NCBI GenBank assembly: GCA_945861275.1 | Contig: CAMATZ010000023.1 | Location: 24,955-88,954 of the forward strand | Direction: 5' to 3' | From: Bordetella parapertussis | GTDB taxonomy: Bacteria > Pseudomonadota > Gammaproteobacteria > Burkholderiales > SG8-41 | Length of the DNA: 64,000 nt | In this document: one piece after another, positions 51,965 to 60,760 of the stretch | Layout of the letters: each line of letters begins with the position of its first letter | Position numbering within the stretch: position 1 is the stretch's first letter | The notes under the pieces: generated by a model | Seen by the model: the letters and a program-made list of their open reading frames with translations, nothing else | What the model was told of the DNA's origin: nothing | Database searches by the model: none | Position numbers and translations under genes: made by a program

Positions 51965-52354
51965 TTATTTTACCTTCTCTTTTTCCATGTCCGCAAAAGC
52001 TTCCTTCGCCCAGCGGAAGGCTTCGATGCCCGCCGGCACGCCCGCATAACAGGCGATTTGCAACAACACTTCCTTGATCTCGTCCTGGGTGACACCGTTG
52101 CCGAACGAGCGTTTCACGTGCAACTTGAATTCATGCTGGCGGTTAAACGCGGCGAGCAGGCCGATGTTGAGCAGGCTGCGCGTCTTGCGCGGCAGCCCGG
52201 GGCGGCTCCAGATCATGCCCCACGCGGTTTCGGTGGCGTATTCCTGCATCGCCATGCTGAATTCATCGACATTTTGCATCGACTTGTCGACATACTCGGC
52301 GCCGAGCACTTCGCGGCGGATGGTGATACCTTTGTTGAATAGTTCGCTTGCCAT
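51965..52354 (-). CDS. 4-carboxymuconolactone decarboxylase-like protein
   Basis: This 129-residue helical protein matches PcaC-type enzymes: GITIRREVLGAEYVDKSM at the start, WGMIWSRPGLPRKTRSLLNIGLLAA in the centre, and HVKRSFGNGVTQDEIKEVLLQIACYAGVPAG near the end. The family decarboxylates gamma-carboxymuconolactone in the protocatechuate pathway, or serves in related lactone chemistry. No other protocatechuate gene is present, so the exact role is uncertain. It leads the operon with LeuC-like, LeuD-like and Bug genes, and is divergent from the patatin gene. Confidence 0.85.
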   Translation of the reverse strand: MASELFNKGITIRREVLGAEYVDKSMQNVDEFSMAMQEYATETAWGMIWSRPGLPRKTRSLLNIGLLAAFNRQHEFKLHVKRSFGNGVTQDEIKEVLLQIACYAGVPAGIEAFRWAKEAFADMEKEKVK

Positions 52355-52455
52355 TATGGTTTCCTTGAATAATATTGTTGTTACGATACGGGGCGGGTGG
52401 CTATCTATAGCTTAAACTTGCTGTTGTGCGTTGTTATCAGGACACTACCGGCCTC

Positions 52456-53319
52456 ATGAAACTTATTGCCAAACCTGCTGCAAAACGCTGCGCTGTTATT
52501 TTACTCTCGGCAGTGCTCGCAGGTTGTGCGCTTGCGCCCGCCAATCATGCCGGCAGTGACGCGCCACGCCACGCCGCTATCGTTCCGCTGAAAGCCCAGC
52601 GGCCGGTGCTCGGACTGGTGCTCGGCGCGGGTGGCGCGCGCGGCTTTGCCCATGTCGGTGTGATCAAGGCGCTGGAAGCGGCGGGCCTCGCAGCCGATGT
52701 GGTGGTGGGCACCAGTTCCGGAGCGCTGGTGGCATCATTTTACGCGGGCGGCATGAACGCGCGCACGCTGGAAGCAATGGCGCTGGCGCTTGAGGATCAG
52801 GATGTTTTTGACTTTACGCTGTTTGGTCCGGGCGCGGTTGAGGGTAGACGTTTGCAGAATTTCGTCAATCGCAAGCTGGATGGGCGTCTGATCGAAGCGC
52901 TGGAAAAACCGTTTGCCGCGGTGGCGGCGGAACGCGACAGCGGCCGCATGGCGGTGTTTAATCGCGGCAACACCGGCATCGCAGTGCGCGCTTCCGCGAG
53001 TGTGCCCAAAATTTTCTGGCCGGTAATGATCCATGGCCAGTCGTATGTGGATGGCGGCGTGGCAAGCCGCGTGCCAGCGTCGCTGGCGCGTGAAATGGGC
53101 GCGGACGTGGTCGTTGCGGTGGACATTTCACGCCGCCCGGCCGATGAAGCGGATGCCGCCGACGTGGTGATTCGCCCGGTGACGGTGCGCTCGCGCATCG
53201 ATGATTTTCAGCACCGTCTGGCGAATATCGCGGCGGGCGAGGCGGCGGCGCGCGAGGCGATCGAGCAGATACGCAGCCGCCTGGCGGCGGTGGCGGCGCG
53301 TAAACAAGTGCACCGGTGA
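52456..53319 (+). CDS. Patatin-like phospholipase lipoprotein (RssA-like)
   Basis: This 287-residue protein has a lipobox LAGC (Cys24) after a hydrophobic signal, so it should be anchored to a membrane. The patatin catalytic features are complete: the oxyanion loop GAGGARG (57-63), the nucleophile Ser87 in GTSSG and the catalytic Asp199 in DGG. It resembles the bacterial RssA/NTE type and would hydrolyse phospholipids or acyl esters. A GTG ten codons upstream is less likely because it precedes the lipoprotein signal. It is divergent from the PcaC-like gene, and no partner operon is visible. Confidence 0.87.
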   Translation: MKLIAKPAAKRCAVILLSAVLAGCALAPANHAGSDAPRHAAIVPLKAQRPVLGLVLGAGGARGFAHVGVIKALEAAGLAADVVVGTSSGALVASFYAGGMNARTLEAMALALEDQDVFDFTLFGPGAVEGRRLQNFVNRKLDGRLIEALEKPFAAVAAERDSGRMAVFNRGNTGIAVRASASVPKIFWPVMIHGQSYVDGGVASRVPASLAREMGADVVVAVDISRRPADEADAADVVIRPVTVRSRIDDFQHRLANIAAGEAAAREAIEQIRSRLAAVAARKQVHR

Positions 53320-53390
53320 ACGGGTGTATCCCATTGCAGCACAGGGTCAAATTCAAAACATCACCGCAGAGACGCAGGGTTTGACTCGGT

Positions 53391-56300
53391 TCACCCGCCG
53401 CGCGCCAGTTGCAAGCGGTGCGACAGTATCAACGGCGCCACTTCGGCTGCGGGAATCGGCCTGCTGAAAAAATAGCCCTGGTATTCGTCGCACTCGAGCC
53501 GCGCCAGAAATTCCAGTTGCTCCGCGGTTTCCACGCCCTCGGCTATGGTCTTGATGCCGAGCTGCTTGCTCATGGCGATTACCGCCGAGACGATGGCCGC
53601 ATCGTTGGCATCACTGCTGATGTCGCGCACGAATGATTGGTCCACCTTGATCTTATTGACCGGAAAGCGCTTGAGGTAACTCAGGCTCGAATAACCGGTG
53701 CCGAAGTCGTCAATCGCGATGGCGACACCGATCGCGCGCAGGTCAGCCAGCGTCTTTACCGTCTGCTCGGCGTGCTGCATGATGTTGCTCTCGGTGATTT
53801 CCAGCCCCAGCCAATTGGCGTCAAGATCGCTTTCGACGAGCACCGTCTTGATCAACTGCAACAGATTGCTGTGGCGAAATTGCGGCGCGGAAATGTTGAC
53901 CCACACCGGGATGGGGGCGATCCCGGCCTGGCCCCAGGTTTTGCATTGCTTGCAGGCAGCGCGCAGTATCCATTCGCCGATCGGCACGATCAGTCCGGTG
54001 TCTTCGGCGAGCGGAATAAAGTCGGCCGGCGCAACCCTGCCCAGGGTCTTGCTGTTCCAGCGGATCAACGCCTCCAGACCGACCAGTTCCCGGTTGCGCA
54101 CGTTCAGCAGCGGCTGATAGTGCAGTTCAAATTCATCGCGCTCCAGCGCATGCCGCAATTCGACTTCCATGCCCATGCGGCTGGCCGCGTTCAGATTCAT
54201 GTCGGGCCGGTACAGCTGCCAGGCATTGCGCTCCTGTTTGGCGTGATACATCGCGACGTCGGCGTTTTTCAGCAATTCGTCGCGGCTTTGATCGTTGAGC
54301 GGATAGATGGTGATGCCGACGCTGGTGGTGGTGAATACTTCGCTGGATTCAATTTCGAAAGGCAGCGTGAACGAGGTTATGATTTTGTCCGCAACGGCGG
54401 TGATTTCGTTGATATCGGCGACGCCTTCGGCGAGCACGGTGAATTCGTCACCGCCCAGCCGCGCGATGGTGTCGGTGGCACGCAGGGTGCCCGCCAGCCG
54501 TTCGGCGACCTGTTGCAGCAACAGGTCGCCGATGGCGTGCCCGCGCGTGTCGTTGATCTGTTTGAAACGGTCAATATCGAGAACCATCACGCCCAGCAGT
54601 GTGTGGTTGCGTTTGGCGCGCTGCATCGCCGCGTCCAGTCGGTCGAGCAGCAGGTAGCGGTTGGGCAGCCCGGTGAGCGCGTCATATTGCGCCATGAACG
54701 AGAGGCGCTCCTCCGTCTGCTTGCGGCCGGTGATGTCCTCGACGATGCGGATAAAGTAGAGCGGCTTGCCGGCGGCGTCGCGCACCAGTGACACCGTGCG
54801 GTTGACCCAAACGGTTGAGCGGTCCTTGCGCAGCAGCAGGCGTTCCGACGAGAACGCGTCGATTTCCCCGCGCAGCATGCGCTCGCGGTAGTTGCCGCGA
54901 TCGGTGCCCTCGTGATCGGGATGCAGGATGTCCGTGGTCGTCAGCCCGAGCAACTCCTCCTGCGTGTAGCCGAGCAGCTCGCACAGCTTGTGGTTCACGT
55001 GCAGGATACGATCGCTGCCCAGGTCGGTGTGCATGATGCCGACCGGCGCATTCTCAAAGGTCGCGCGGTAGCGCTCGGCGACTTCCTTGCGCGCGGTGAT
55101 GTCTTCGATCACGCGTATGTAATACAGCGGTGCGCTGGCTTCGTCGCGTGCCAGCGACTCGGTGCGCGTCACCCAGATCACGGCGCCGTCCTTGCGCCGG
55201 TACGCTTTCTCGTGCGCATAATGATTGATGGCGCCGGACAGCAACTGCTCGCGCTGCTCGCTGCCCATGCCCGGGTCGTCCGGAAGATTGAGAAATCCTG
55301 GCGCCTTGCCCAGCAGCTCCTGCGGCGTATAACCGACAATTTCGCTGTAGCGCTGGTTGACCATGATGTTGCGGTGCTGAAGGTCAAAATGGGCGATGCC
55401 GACCGCAGCCTGCTCGAAGGTGGCGCGAAAGCGCGCTTCGCTCTGCTTCAACGCGCTTTGGGCCTGCTTGAGCGCGGTAATGTCTTGCATGAGAATCGAG
55501 ACGCCAACAATGCTCCCGGCATTGCCTCTGACCGGGGAAGCGCTGATCCAGACATCGATCACTCGTCCGTCCTTGGTTATGCGCTTGGACTCGCGGACAA
55601 CCACTTCGCCGCGCAGCACATTGTCGTTGCTGTGCGTAAAAATTGGCGCCTCACCCGGTGGCAAAGTGAAGGTAACCGGCTTGCCGATGGCTTCCGCGGC
55701 GGTGTAGCCAAGCATCTTTTCAGTTCCGCTGTTCCAGGTGAGTACCGTGCCGTCGAGCGCCCGGCTGTAGATGGCGTCGTTGGCGTGCTCGACAATGGCT
55801 GCCAACCCGGCGCGGGCTGCGTCGGCGCGCCACAGCAATTGCAGCAGAGCCAGCAGCAGCCCCACCAGCAATAGCGTGGACAGGCCCACCACCAGCGAGC
55901 GGGCGCGCCATGCCGCGAGCGCCTCGTCGCGCGCGATGCCGACCGCAATGTAGAAGGGGTAGGCCGACAGCGCGTGCTGACTGTAAACGCGCACCCTGCC
56001 GTCGATGGGCGCGGCAAGCGTGAACGTCGCCGTCCTGTCGGGGCCGGCCAATGCGGTTCGTGCCGGATGCTCCGGCGGCAGCGCTAAATTGAGCTGGCCT
56101 TGAATCTGCGGCCAGCGCAGCACCAGCGTAAAATTGTCATTGCGATAGATAGAGATGACGCCATCAGCGCCGACGTTCAGCGCCTGGAACAATTTCCGGA
56201 TTTGCTCGAGTTCGAGCAAGGCCACCACCACGCCGCGGAACACGCCGTGCTCGTCGCGCAACGCTCTGGCGAGAGCGACGCTGGGCCGGCCTGTGGTACG

Positions 56301-56753
56301 CGCAACGATAACTTCCGAAAACACCAGGCCGGCCTGTGGATTATCACGCAACGAGCGGAAGTAGCCGCGATCGGAAATATTCGTGGGCTGCGTCACAGTA
56401 GTGGTTGAGGCGTAAAGCCATGCGCCGCCGGCATCGAAGACCCCAATGCCATACAACTCCGGGAATTTGATCAGAGGCGCTTTCAACGCTTCGTTGACCT
56501 GGGCGTTACCCGATACCGCATCCTGCTGCAGCGCCGCAACCGGGACGGTGAGCTGTAGTTGTTGCAATTCGGCATCGGCGCGGCGCAGCGTAGCTTCCAG
56601 TTGCGCTTCCAGTATCGCGGCGTAGTCGTTGGTCCTGACCTCGGCGGCGCTGAGGGCTTCGCGATAGCCCGACCAGATCAGGTTGCCCACTGGCGCCATC
56701 ACGGCGAGGGCGCCCGCCACTATGGTAATCAGCAGGGTACGGTGAGAGAGCAC
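53391..56753 (-). CDS. Membrane PAS-GGDEF-EAL protein (cyclic-di-GMP turnover)
   Basis: This 1120-residue protein starts at a GTG. A membrane segment (about 8-28) is followed by a periplasmic dCACHE-type sensor domain (about 30-280), a second segment near 285-310 (LVVGLSTLLLVGLLLALLQLL), three PAS domains (about 320-680), a GGDEF domain with GGDEF at 767-771 and an EAL domain with EAL at 894-896. Both motifs and the downstream IDDFGTGYSSLSYLK are intact, so it could make and degrade c-di-GMP. Its 3' half is almost identical to the next gene. It starts 19 bp after the upstream gene's stop and is probably co-transcribed. Confidence 0.92.
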   Translation of the reverse strand: MLSHRTLLITIVAGALAVMAPVGNLIWSGYREALSAAEVRTNDYAAILEAQLEATLRRADAELQQLQLTVPVAALQQDAVSGNAQVNEALKAPLIKFPELYGIGVFDAGGAWLYASTTTVTQPTNISDRGYFRSLRDNPQAGLVFSEVIVARTTGRPSVALARALRDEHGVFRGVVVALLELEQIRKLFQALNVGADGVISIYRNDNFTLVLRWPQIQGQLNLALPPEHPARTALAGPDRTATFTLAAPIDGRVRVYSQHALSAYPFYIAVGIARDEALAAWRARSLVVGLSTLLLVGLLLALLQLLWRADAARAGLAAIVEHANDAIYSRALDGTVLTWNSGTEKMLGYTAAEAIGKPVTFTLPPGEAPIFTHSNDNVLRGEVVVRESKRITKDGRVIDVWISASPVRGNAGSIVGVSILMQDITALKQAQSALKQSEARFRATFEQAAVGIAHFDLQHRNIMVNQRYSEIVGYTPQELLGKAPGFLNLPDDPGMGSEQREQLLSGAINHYAHEKAYRRKDGAVIWVTRTESLARDEASAPLYYIRVIEDITARKEVAERYRATFENAPVGIMHTDLGSDRILHVNHKLCELLGYTQEELLGLTTTDILHPDHEGTDRGNYRERMLRGEIDAFSSERLLLRKDRSTVWVNRTVSLVRDAAGKPLYFIRIVEDITGRKQTEERLSFMAQYDALTGLPNRYLLLDRLDAAMQRAKRNHTLLGVMVLDIDRFKQINDTRGHAIGDLLLQQVAERLAGTLRATDTIARLGGDEFTVLAEGVADINEITAVADKIITSFTLPFEIESSEVFTTTSVGITIYPLNDQSRDELLKNADVAMYHAKQERNAWQLYRPDMNLNAASRMGMEVELRHALERDEFELHYQPLLNVRNRELVGLEALIRWNSKTLGRVAPADFIPLAEDTGLIVPIGEWILRAACKQCKTWGQAGIAPIPVWVNISAPQFRHSNLLQLIKTVLVESDLDANWLGLEITESNIMQHAEQTVKTLADLRAIGVAIAIDDFGTGYSSLSYLKRFPVNKIKVDQSFVRDISSDANDAAIVSAVIAMSKQLGIKTIAEGVETAEQLEFLARLECDEYQGYFFSRPIPAAEVAPLILSHRLQLARGG

Positions 56754-58100
56754 TGATGCCGGCTAAGTCAGTTCACTCGGCGCGCGCAGGTTGCGGGCGG
56801 TGTGACAGGATCAACGACGCCACCTCGGCCGCGGGAATCGGCCTGCTGAACAGATGGCCCTGGTATTCGTCGCACTCGAGCCGCGCCAGAAATTCCAGTT
56901 GCTCCGCGGTTTCCACGCCCTCGGCTATGGTCTTGATGCCGAGCTGCTTGCTCATGGCGATTACCGCCGAGACGATGGCCGCATCGTTGGGATCGCTGCT
57001 GATGTCACGCACGAACGATTGGTCCACCTTGATTTTGCTGATCGGGAAACGCTTGAGGTAACTCAGGCTCGAATAACCAGTGCCGAAGTCGTCAATCGCG
57101 ATCGCCACGCCGATCGCGCGCAGGTCAGCCAGCGTCTTTACCGTCTGCTCGGCGTGCTTCATGATGTTGCTCTCGGTGATTTCCAGCCCCAGCCAGCTGG
57201 CATCAAGATCGCTTTCCGTTAACACGGTACTGATCAGTTGCAGCAGATTGCTGCGATGGAACTGCTGTGCGCTGAGGTTGACGGAAACCGTGAATGGTTT
57301 GATTCCCGCCTGTTCCCACGCCTTGCACTGCTTGCAAGTGGCGCGCAGTATCCATTCGCCGATCGGCACGATCAGTCCGGTGTCTTCGGCGAGCGGGATA
57401 AAGTCGGCCGGCCAAATGCTGCCCAGGGTCTTGTTGTTCCAGCGGATCAGCGCCTCCAGACCGACCAGTTTCCCGGTTTTCAGCTGTAATTGCGGCTGGT
57501 AATGCAATTCAAATTCGTCACGCTCCAGGGCATGTCGCAATTCGGCCTCCATGACCAGGCGGCCACCCGGATTGACGTTCATGTCGGCGCGGTAAAGCTG
57601 CCAGGCGTTGCGCTCCTGTTTGGCATGGTACATCGCAACATCCGCGTTCTTCAGCAATTCGTCGCGGTTTTGATCGTCGAACGGATAGATGGTGATGCCA
57701 AGGCTGGTAGTAGTGAATACCTCGCCGGATTCGGTGTCGAATGGCAGGGTAAACGAGGCTTTTATTTTGTCCGCGATGGCGGTGATTTCATCCACGCTGG
57801 TGACGTTTTCGGCAAGCACCGTGAATTCATCACCGCCCAGCCGCGCGATGGTGTCCGTGGAACGCAGGATGCCTGCCAGCCGTTCGGCCACCTGTTGCAG
57901 CAGGATGTCACCGGTGGCGTGCCCGCGCGTGTCATTGATCTGTTTGAAACGATCGATGTCGAGAAACATCACCCCCAGCAGTGTGTTATTGCGTTTGGCG
58001 CGCTGCATCGCGGCGTCCAGCCGATCGAGCAGCAGGTAACGATTGGGCAGCCCGGTGAGCGCGTCGTATTGCGCCATGAAGGCGAGGCGCTCTTCCGCCT
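53470..58100 (-). repeat. Near-identical GGDEF-EAL duplication in adjacent genes
   Basis: The segments 53391-54720 and about 56773-58100 align throughout. One stretch from about 53475 to 53609 is identical to its counterpart over about 130 bp. The identity ends at the PAS-GGDEF linker, so this is a duplicated or converted output module. The feature spans both copies and the unique region between. Confidence 0.85.
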
Positions 58101-59310
58101 GCCGGCGTTTGGTGAAATCGTGCAAAACCCCGAGGATTTGCAGTATCTGCCCCGCGTCATCCAGCATCGGCACGTAAGTCGCAGCGACGGAATGCAGGCG
58201 GCCGCGCAAAGTGAAACTCACCTCGACCGCTTGCGTGGTGCGGGAGGTGCGGGCAAGCGCCAGCGCCGGGAGGTAGGTGCTGATCACCTCTGGCGGCAGC
58301 AGGTCTTCGTCGCGTTTACCGATAAGGTCGGCGCCGGGTTTGGCGAAAAATTCCGTGCCGCGGTGATTGGCAAAACGCAACCGCAGATCATGGTCGTAAA
58401 TCAGGAAGATGTCGGGGATGCCGTTTAACGCCAGTCGAAACAGTTCTTCACTAGCCTTGATTTGCGCGAGCATGGCCTTGATCGGCGACACATCGCGGTG
58501 CACGGCCACGATGCCGGTAATATTGCCCTGGGCATCACGTATCGGCGCATAGCTGCTTTCGACGAAGATACGCTGTCCGTCACTGCGCCTGCGCTCGCTT
58601 TCCCAGCCGTGGATAGTTTCGCCGGCCAGCACCCTTTGCCGGTAACCCTGCACTTCCGCGCGTTTGAGCTCCGGTATCATCCAGCCGGCGGTACGTCCCA
58701 TCGCTTCGCGTGCCGTATAGCCAAACAGCCGCTCCGCGCCGGGATTCCAACTGAGATAATTGTTTTCGGCGTCGGAAGTGGTGATCGCATCCGGTGAGGC
58801 ATTGATCGCGGCGGCGAGCCGCGCATTGTCGGCCTCGGACCGCCGCTGCCTTGTGACATCCTCGAAGGAGGCGACTACGGCGACGGGCTTGCGTGCGCTG
58901 CCTGAAAAAACCGGCTGTGTATTGACCGACATCCAGCGCAACGCTTTGCCGCCCGGGCGGATGCCGACCAGAACATTTTGCTGCGGTTTGCCGCTACGCA
59001 GCGCCTTGCGCACCGGAAAATCTCCGGCGGGGAACGGTTTGCCGTCTTCCCTGACTGCCTGCCACGCCGCATCATCGCGCAGCGCCTGTTCCATTTCCAG
59101 CTTGGACATCCCCAACAGGGCTTCGGCACTGGGGTTGGCGGCGATCACATGACCAGAATCCGACAGCATAACCACGCCTTCGGACAGCGCAAAAAACAGC
59201 TCGTGGTAGCGTTGGGTAGTCAGTCGCGCACGCTTGGCGGAATGGCGTGCTACACTTCTTTGGCCCACAATACGGGCTCGCGTCTTAGGCGCGGGTATTT
59301 TCGGCGGCAT
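56773..59310 (-). CDS. Cytoplasmic PAS-GGDEF-EAL protein (cyclic-di-GMP turnover)
   Basis: This 845-residue protein has no membrane segment. After a short basic N-terminus come three PAS domains (about 30-400), then GGDEF at 492-496 and EAL at 619-621, both intact. The GGDEF-EAL part (from about residue 400) is nearly identical to the downstream gene, while the PAS parts differ, so the two share an output module and differ in input. It reads away from the response-regulator gene, which is divergent with about 130 bp between the starts. The regulator may act on this gene or its product. Confidence 0.92.
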   Translation of the reverse strand: MPPKIPAPKTRARIVGQRSVARHSAKRARLTTQRYHELFFALSEGVVMLSDSGHVIAANPSAEALLGMSKLEMEQALRDDAAWQAVREDGKPFPAGDFPVRKALRSGKPQQNVLVGIRPGGKALRWMSVNTQPVFSGSARKPVAVVASFEDVTRQRRSEADNARLAAAINASPDAITTSDAENNYLSWNPGAERLFGYTAREAMGRTAGWMIPELKRAEVQGYRQRVLAGETIHGWESERRRSDGQRIFVESSYAPIRDAQGNITGIVAVHRDVSPIKAMLAQIKASEELFRLALNGIPDIFLIYDHDLRLRFANHRGTEFFAKPGADLIGKRDEDLLPPEVISTYLPALALARTSRTTQAVEVSFTLRGRLHSVAATYVPMLDDAGQILQILGVLHDFTKRRQAEERLAFMAQYDALTGLPNRYLLLDRLDAAMQRAKRNNTLLGVMFLDIDRFKQINDTRGHATGDILLQQVAERLAGILRSTDTIARLGGDEFTVLAENVTSVDEITAIADKIKASFTLPFDTESGEVFTTTSLGITIYPFDDQNRDELLKNADVAMYHAKQERNAWQLYRADMNVNPGGRLVMEAELRHALERDEFELHYQPQLQLKTGKLVGLEALIRWNNKTLGSIWPADFIPLAEDTGLIVPIGEWILRATCKQCKAWEQAGIKPFTVSVNLSAQQFHRSNLLQLISTVLTESDLDASWLGLEITESNIMKHAEQTVKTLADLRAIGVAIAIDDFGTGYSSLSYLKRFPISKIKVDQSFVRDISSDPNDAAIVSAVIAMSKQLGIKTIAEGVETAEQLEFLARLECDEYQGHLFSRPIPAAEVASLILSHRPQPARAE

Positions 59311-59439
59311 GTTGTTCGTATGCTACAGCAAAGTCGGCGTCGAATAACTGCATCTGGCGTAGTAAGGTGACCATTCGTAGATCAAACACGTGGTTTGACG
59401 TACACTGATTAATTATTGTCGTTTGCTGCCTTAAAAACC

Positions 59440-59865
59440 ATGACCAATAACCGGCGCGCCCTGGTGGTGGATGATATTCCGGCCAACCGCCTGATCGCCG
59501 AGGCTATGTTGAAGCAGCTCGGTTGGTCGGTGCTGCTGGCGGCGGATGGCCGCGAGGCGTTGCAGGTGCTGGGATCGACCCCACTGGACCTGGTGTTGCT
59601 GGACATCAGTATGCCCGGCATGAGTGGCATGGAAGTGTGTCATAACATACGCGGCAACAGTGCGCTGGCCGAACTGCCGGTGATCGCCTATACCGCACAT
59701 GCGCAGCCCGCGGACCGGCGCAATTTCATCGCCAGCGGCTTTAACGAGGTATTGATCAAGCCGATAAATAGCGACGCGCTGGCCAGTGCGGTGGACGCGG
59801 TGATGCAGCATTCGCATCACGGCGGCGCCGGTTCCGCCAACTCGCCGGGCGGTGCACAGGCCTGA
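59440..59865 (+). CDS. Single-domain response regulator (REC)
   Basis: This 141-residue protein is a lone receiver domain. The acidic pair is in LVVDDIPANR (11-12), the phosphorylation site is Asp55 in LLDISMPGMSG, Thr is in AYTAHAQ (about 85), and Lys107 is in VLIKPINS. There is no output domain. The ATG at 59440 is preferred to the TTG at 59416. It could carry phosphoryl groups from a histidine kinase elsewhere to the adjacent c-di-GMP genes, but no kinase lies in the window. Its last 49 bases overlap the end of the convergent gluQ gene. Confidence 0.87.
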   Translation: MTNNRRALVVDDIPANRLIAEAMLKQLGWSVLLAADGREALQVLGSTPLDLVLLDISMPGMSGMEVCHNIRGNSALAELPVIAYTAHAQPADRRNFIASGFNEVLIKPINSDALASAVDAVMQHSHHGGAGSANSPGGAQA

Positions 59866-60743
59866 CGGCCTGAAATTTGCGTCAGCTGCCAGTTCGCGAT
59901 AGCCCAATCCCACACCTCGCTGACGGGGGCTCGTGCCAGCGCCAGCGGCGGCGCTTGCCCTAAAAAGCGCAACACGCTGACCAGTTGCGGCGCGGGACGG
60001 TCAGCATTAACCGCGCGCGCGCGCGTTTGTTTGGATAGTTTTTCGCCTGCCGCATTTATCGCGACCGGCAGATGCGCATAGCGCGGCGTGGGCAGGCGCA
60101 GCAAACGCTGCAACAAAATTTGCCGTGGCGTTGCCTCCAGCAGATCCGCGCCGCGCACCACGCCGGTGATGCCTTGCGCGGCGTCGTCCACCACCACCGC
60201 CAACTGATACGCTATCACGCCATCCGCGCGCGCGACCACGAAGTCACCCGCTTCGCGTTCAACATCCTGCGTAATCGTGCCCTGAATGTTGTCGTTGAAG
60301 CTTATCTTCGCACCTTGCGTACGCAGGCGCGTGGCGCGCGCGCTGCGGCCAGGCGGCAAACCCTCACGGCAGGTGCCGGGGTAGACGGCGCCGTCCATGC
60401 CGCGCAGCGATGAATCCGCGATCTCGCGCCGCGTGCAGGCGCAGCCGTAGAGCGCGCCGCGTGCGCGCAGTTGTTCGAGTGCTGCGTGATAGGCCTCAGT
60501 GCGCGCGCTTTGAAACATCACCGGGCCATCCCACGCCATGCCAAAGGCTTCCAGGCTGCGCAGAATCCCGTCAGCCGCGCCGGCAACGACGCGGGGCGCA
60601 TCGAGATCTTCGATGCGCACCAGCCACTCACTGTTGTGTACTGCGCTTTGTGTTTTGGCCTCAAGGTAACTGCCCACTGCCGCCACCAATGAACCGAAAT
60701 GCAGCGGCCCGCTGGGTGACGGTGCGAAGCGGCCGCGGTACAC
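59817..60743 (-). CDS. gluQ: Glutamyl-Q tRNA(Asp) synthetase
   Basis: This 308-residue enzyme lacks the anticodon-binding domain of GluRS and matches GluQ-RS, which attaches glutamate to queuosine in tRNA-Asp. The class I HIGH motif is seen as RFAPSPSGPLHFGSL (His-Phe-Gly), the KMSKS equivalent as EKLSKQTRA, and the zinc-binding Cys residues in GCACTRRE and YPGTCREG. The start is a GTG; an alternative upstream is not apparent. The last about 16 residues (CAPPGELAEPAPP) are encoded opposite the response-regulator gene and are poorly conserved, which suggests late extension. It follows the fumarylacetoacetate-hydrolase gene by 17 bp. Confidence 0.92.
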   Translation of the reverse strand: MYRGRFAPSPSGPLHFGSLVAAVGSYLEAKTQSAVHNSEWLVRIEDLDAPRVVAGAADGILRSLEAFGMAWDGPVMFQSARTEAYHAALEQLRARGALYGCACTRREIADSSLRGMDGAVYPGTCREGLPPGRSARATRLRTQGAKISFNDNIQGTITQDVEREAGDFVVARADGVIAYQLAVVVDDAAQGITGVVRGADLLEATPRQILLQRLLRLPTPRYAHLPVAINAAGEKLSKQTRARAVNADRPAPQLVSVLRFLGQAPPLALARAPVSEVWDWAIANWQLTQISGRQACAPPGELAEPAPP

Positions 60744-60760
60744 CGTCTTGCCCGGCTCAA

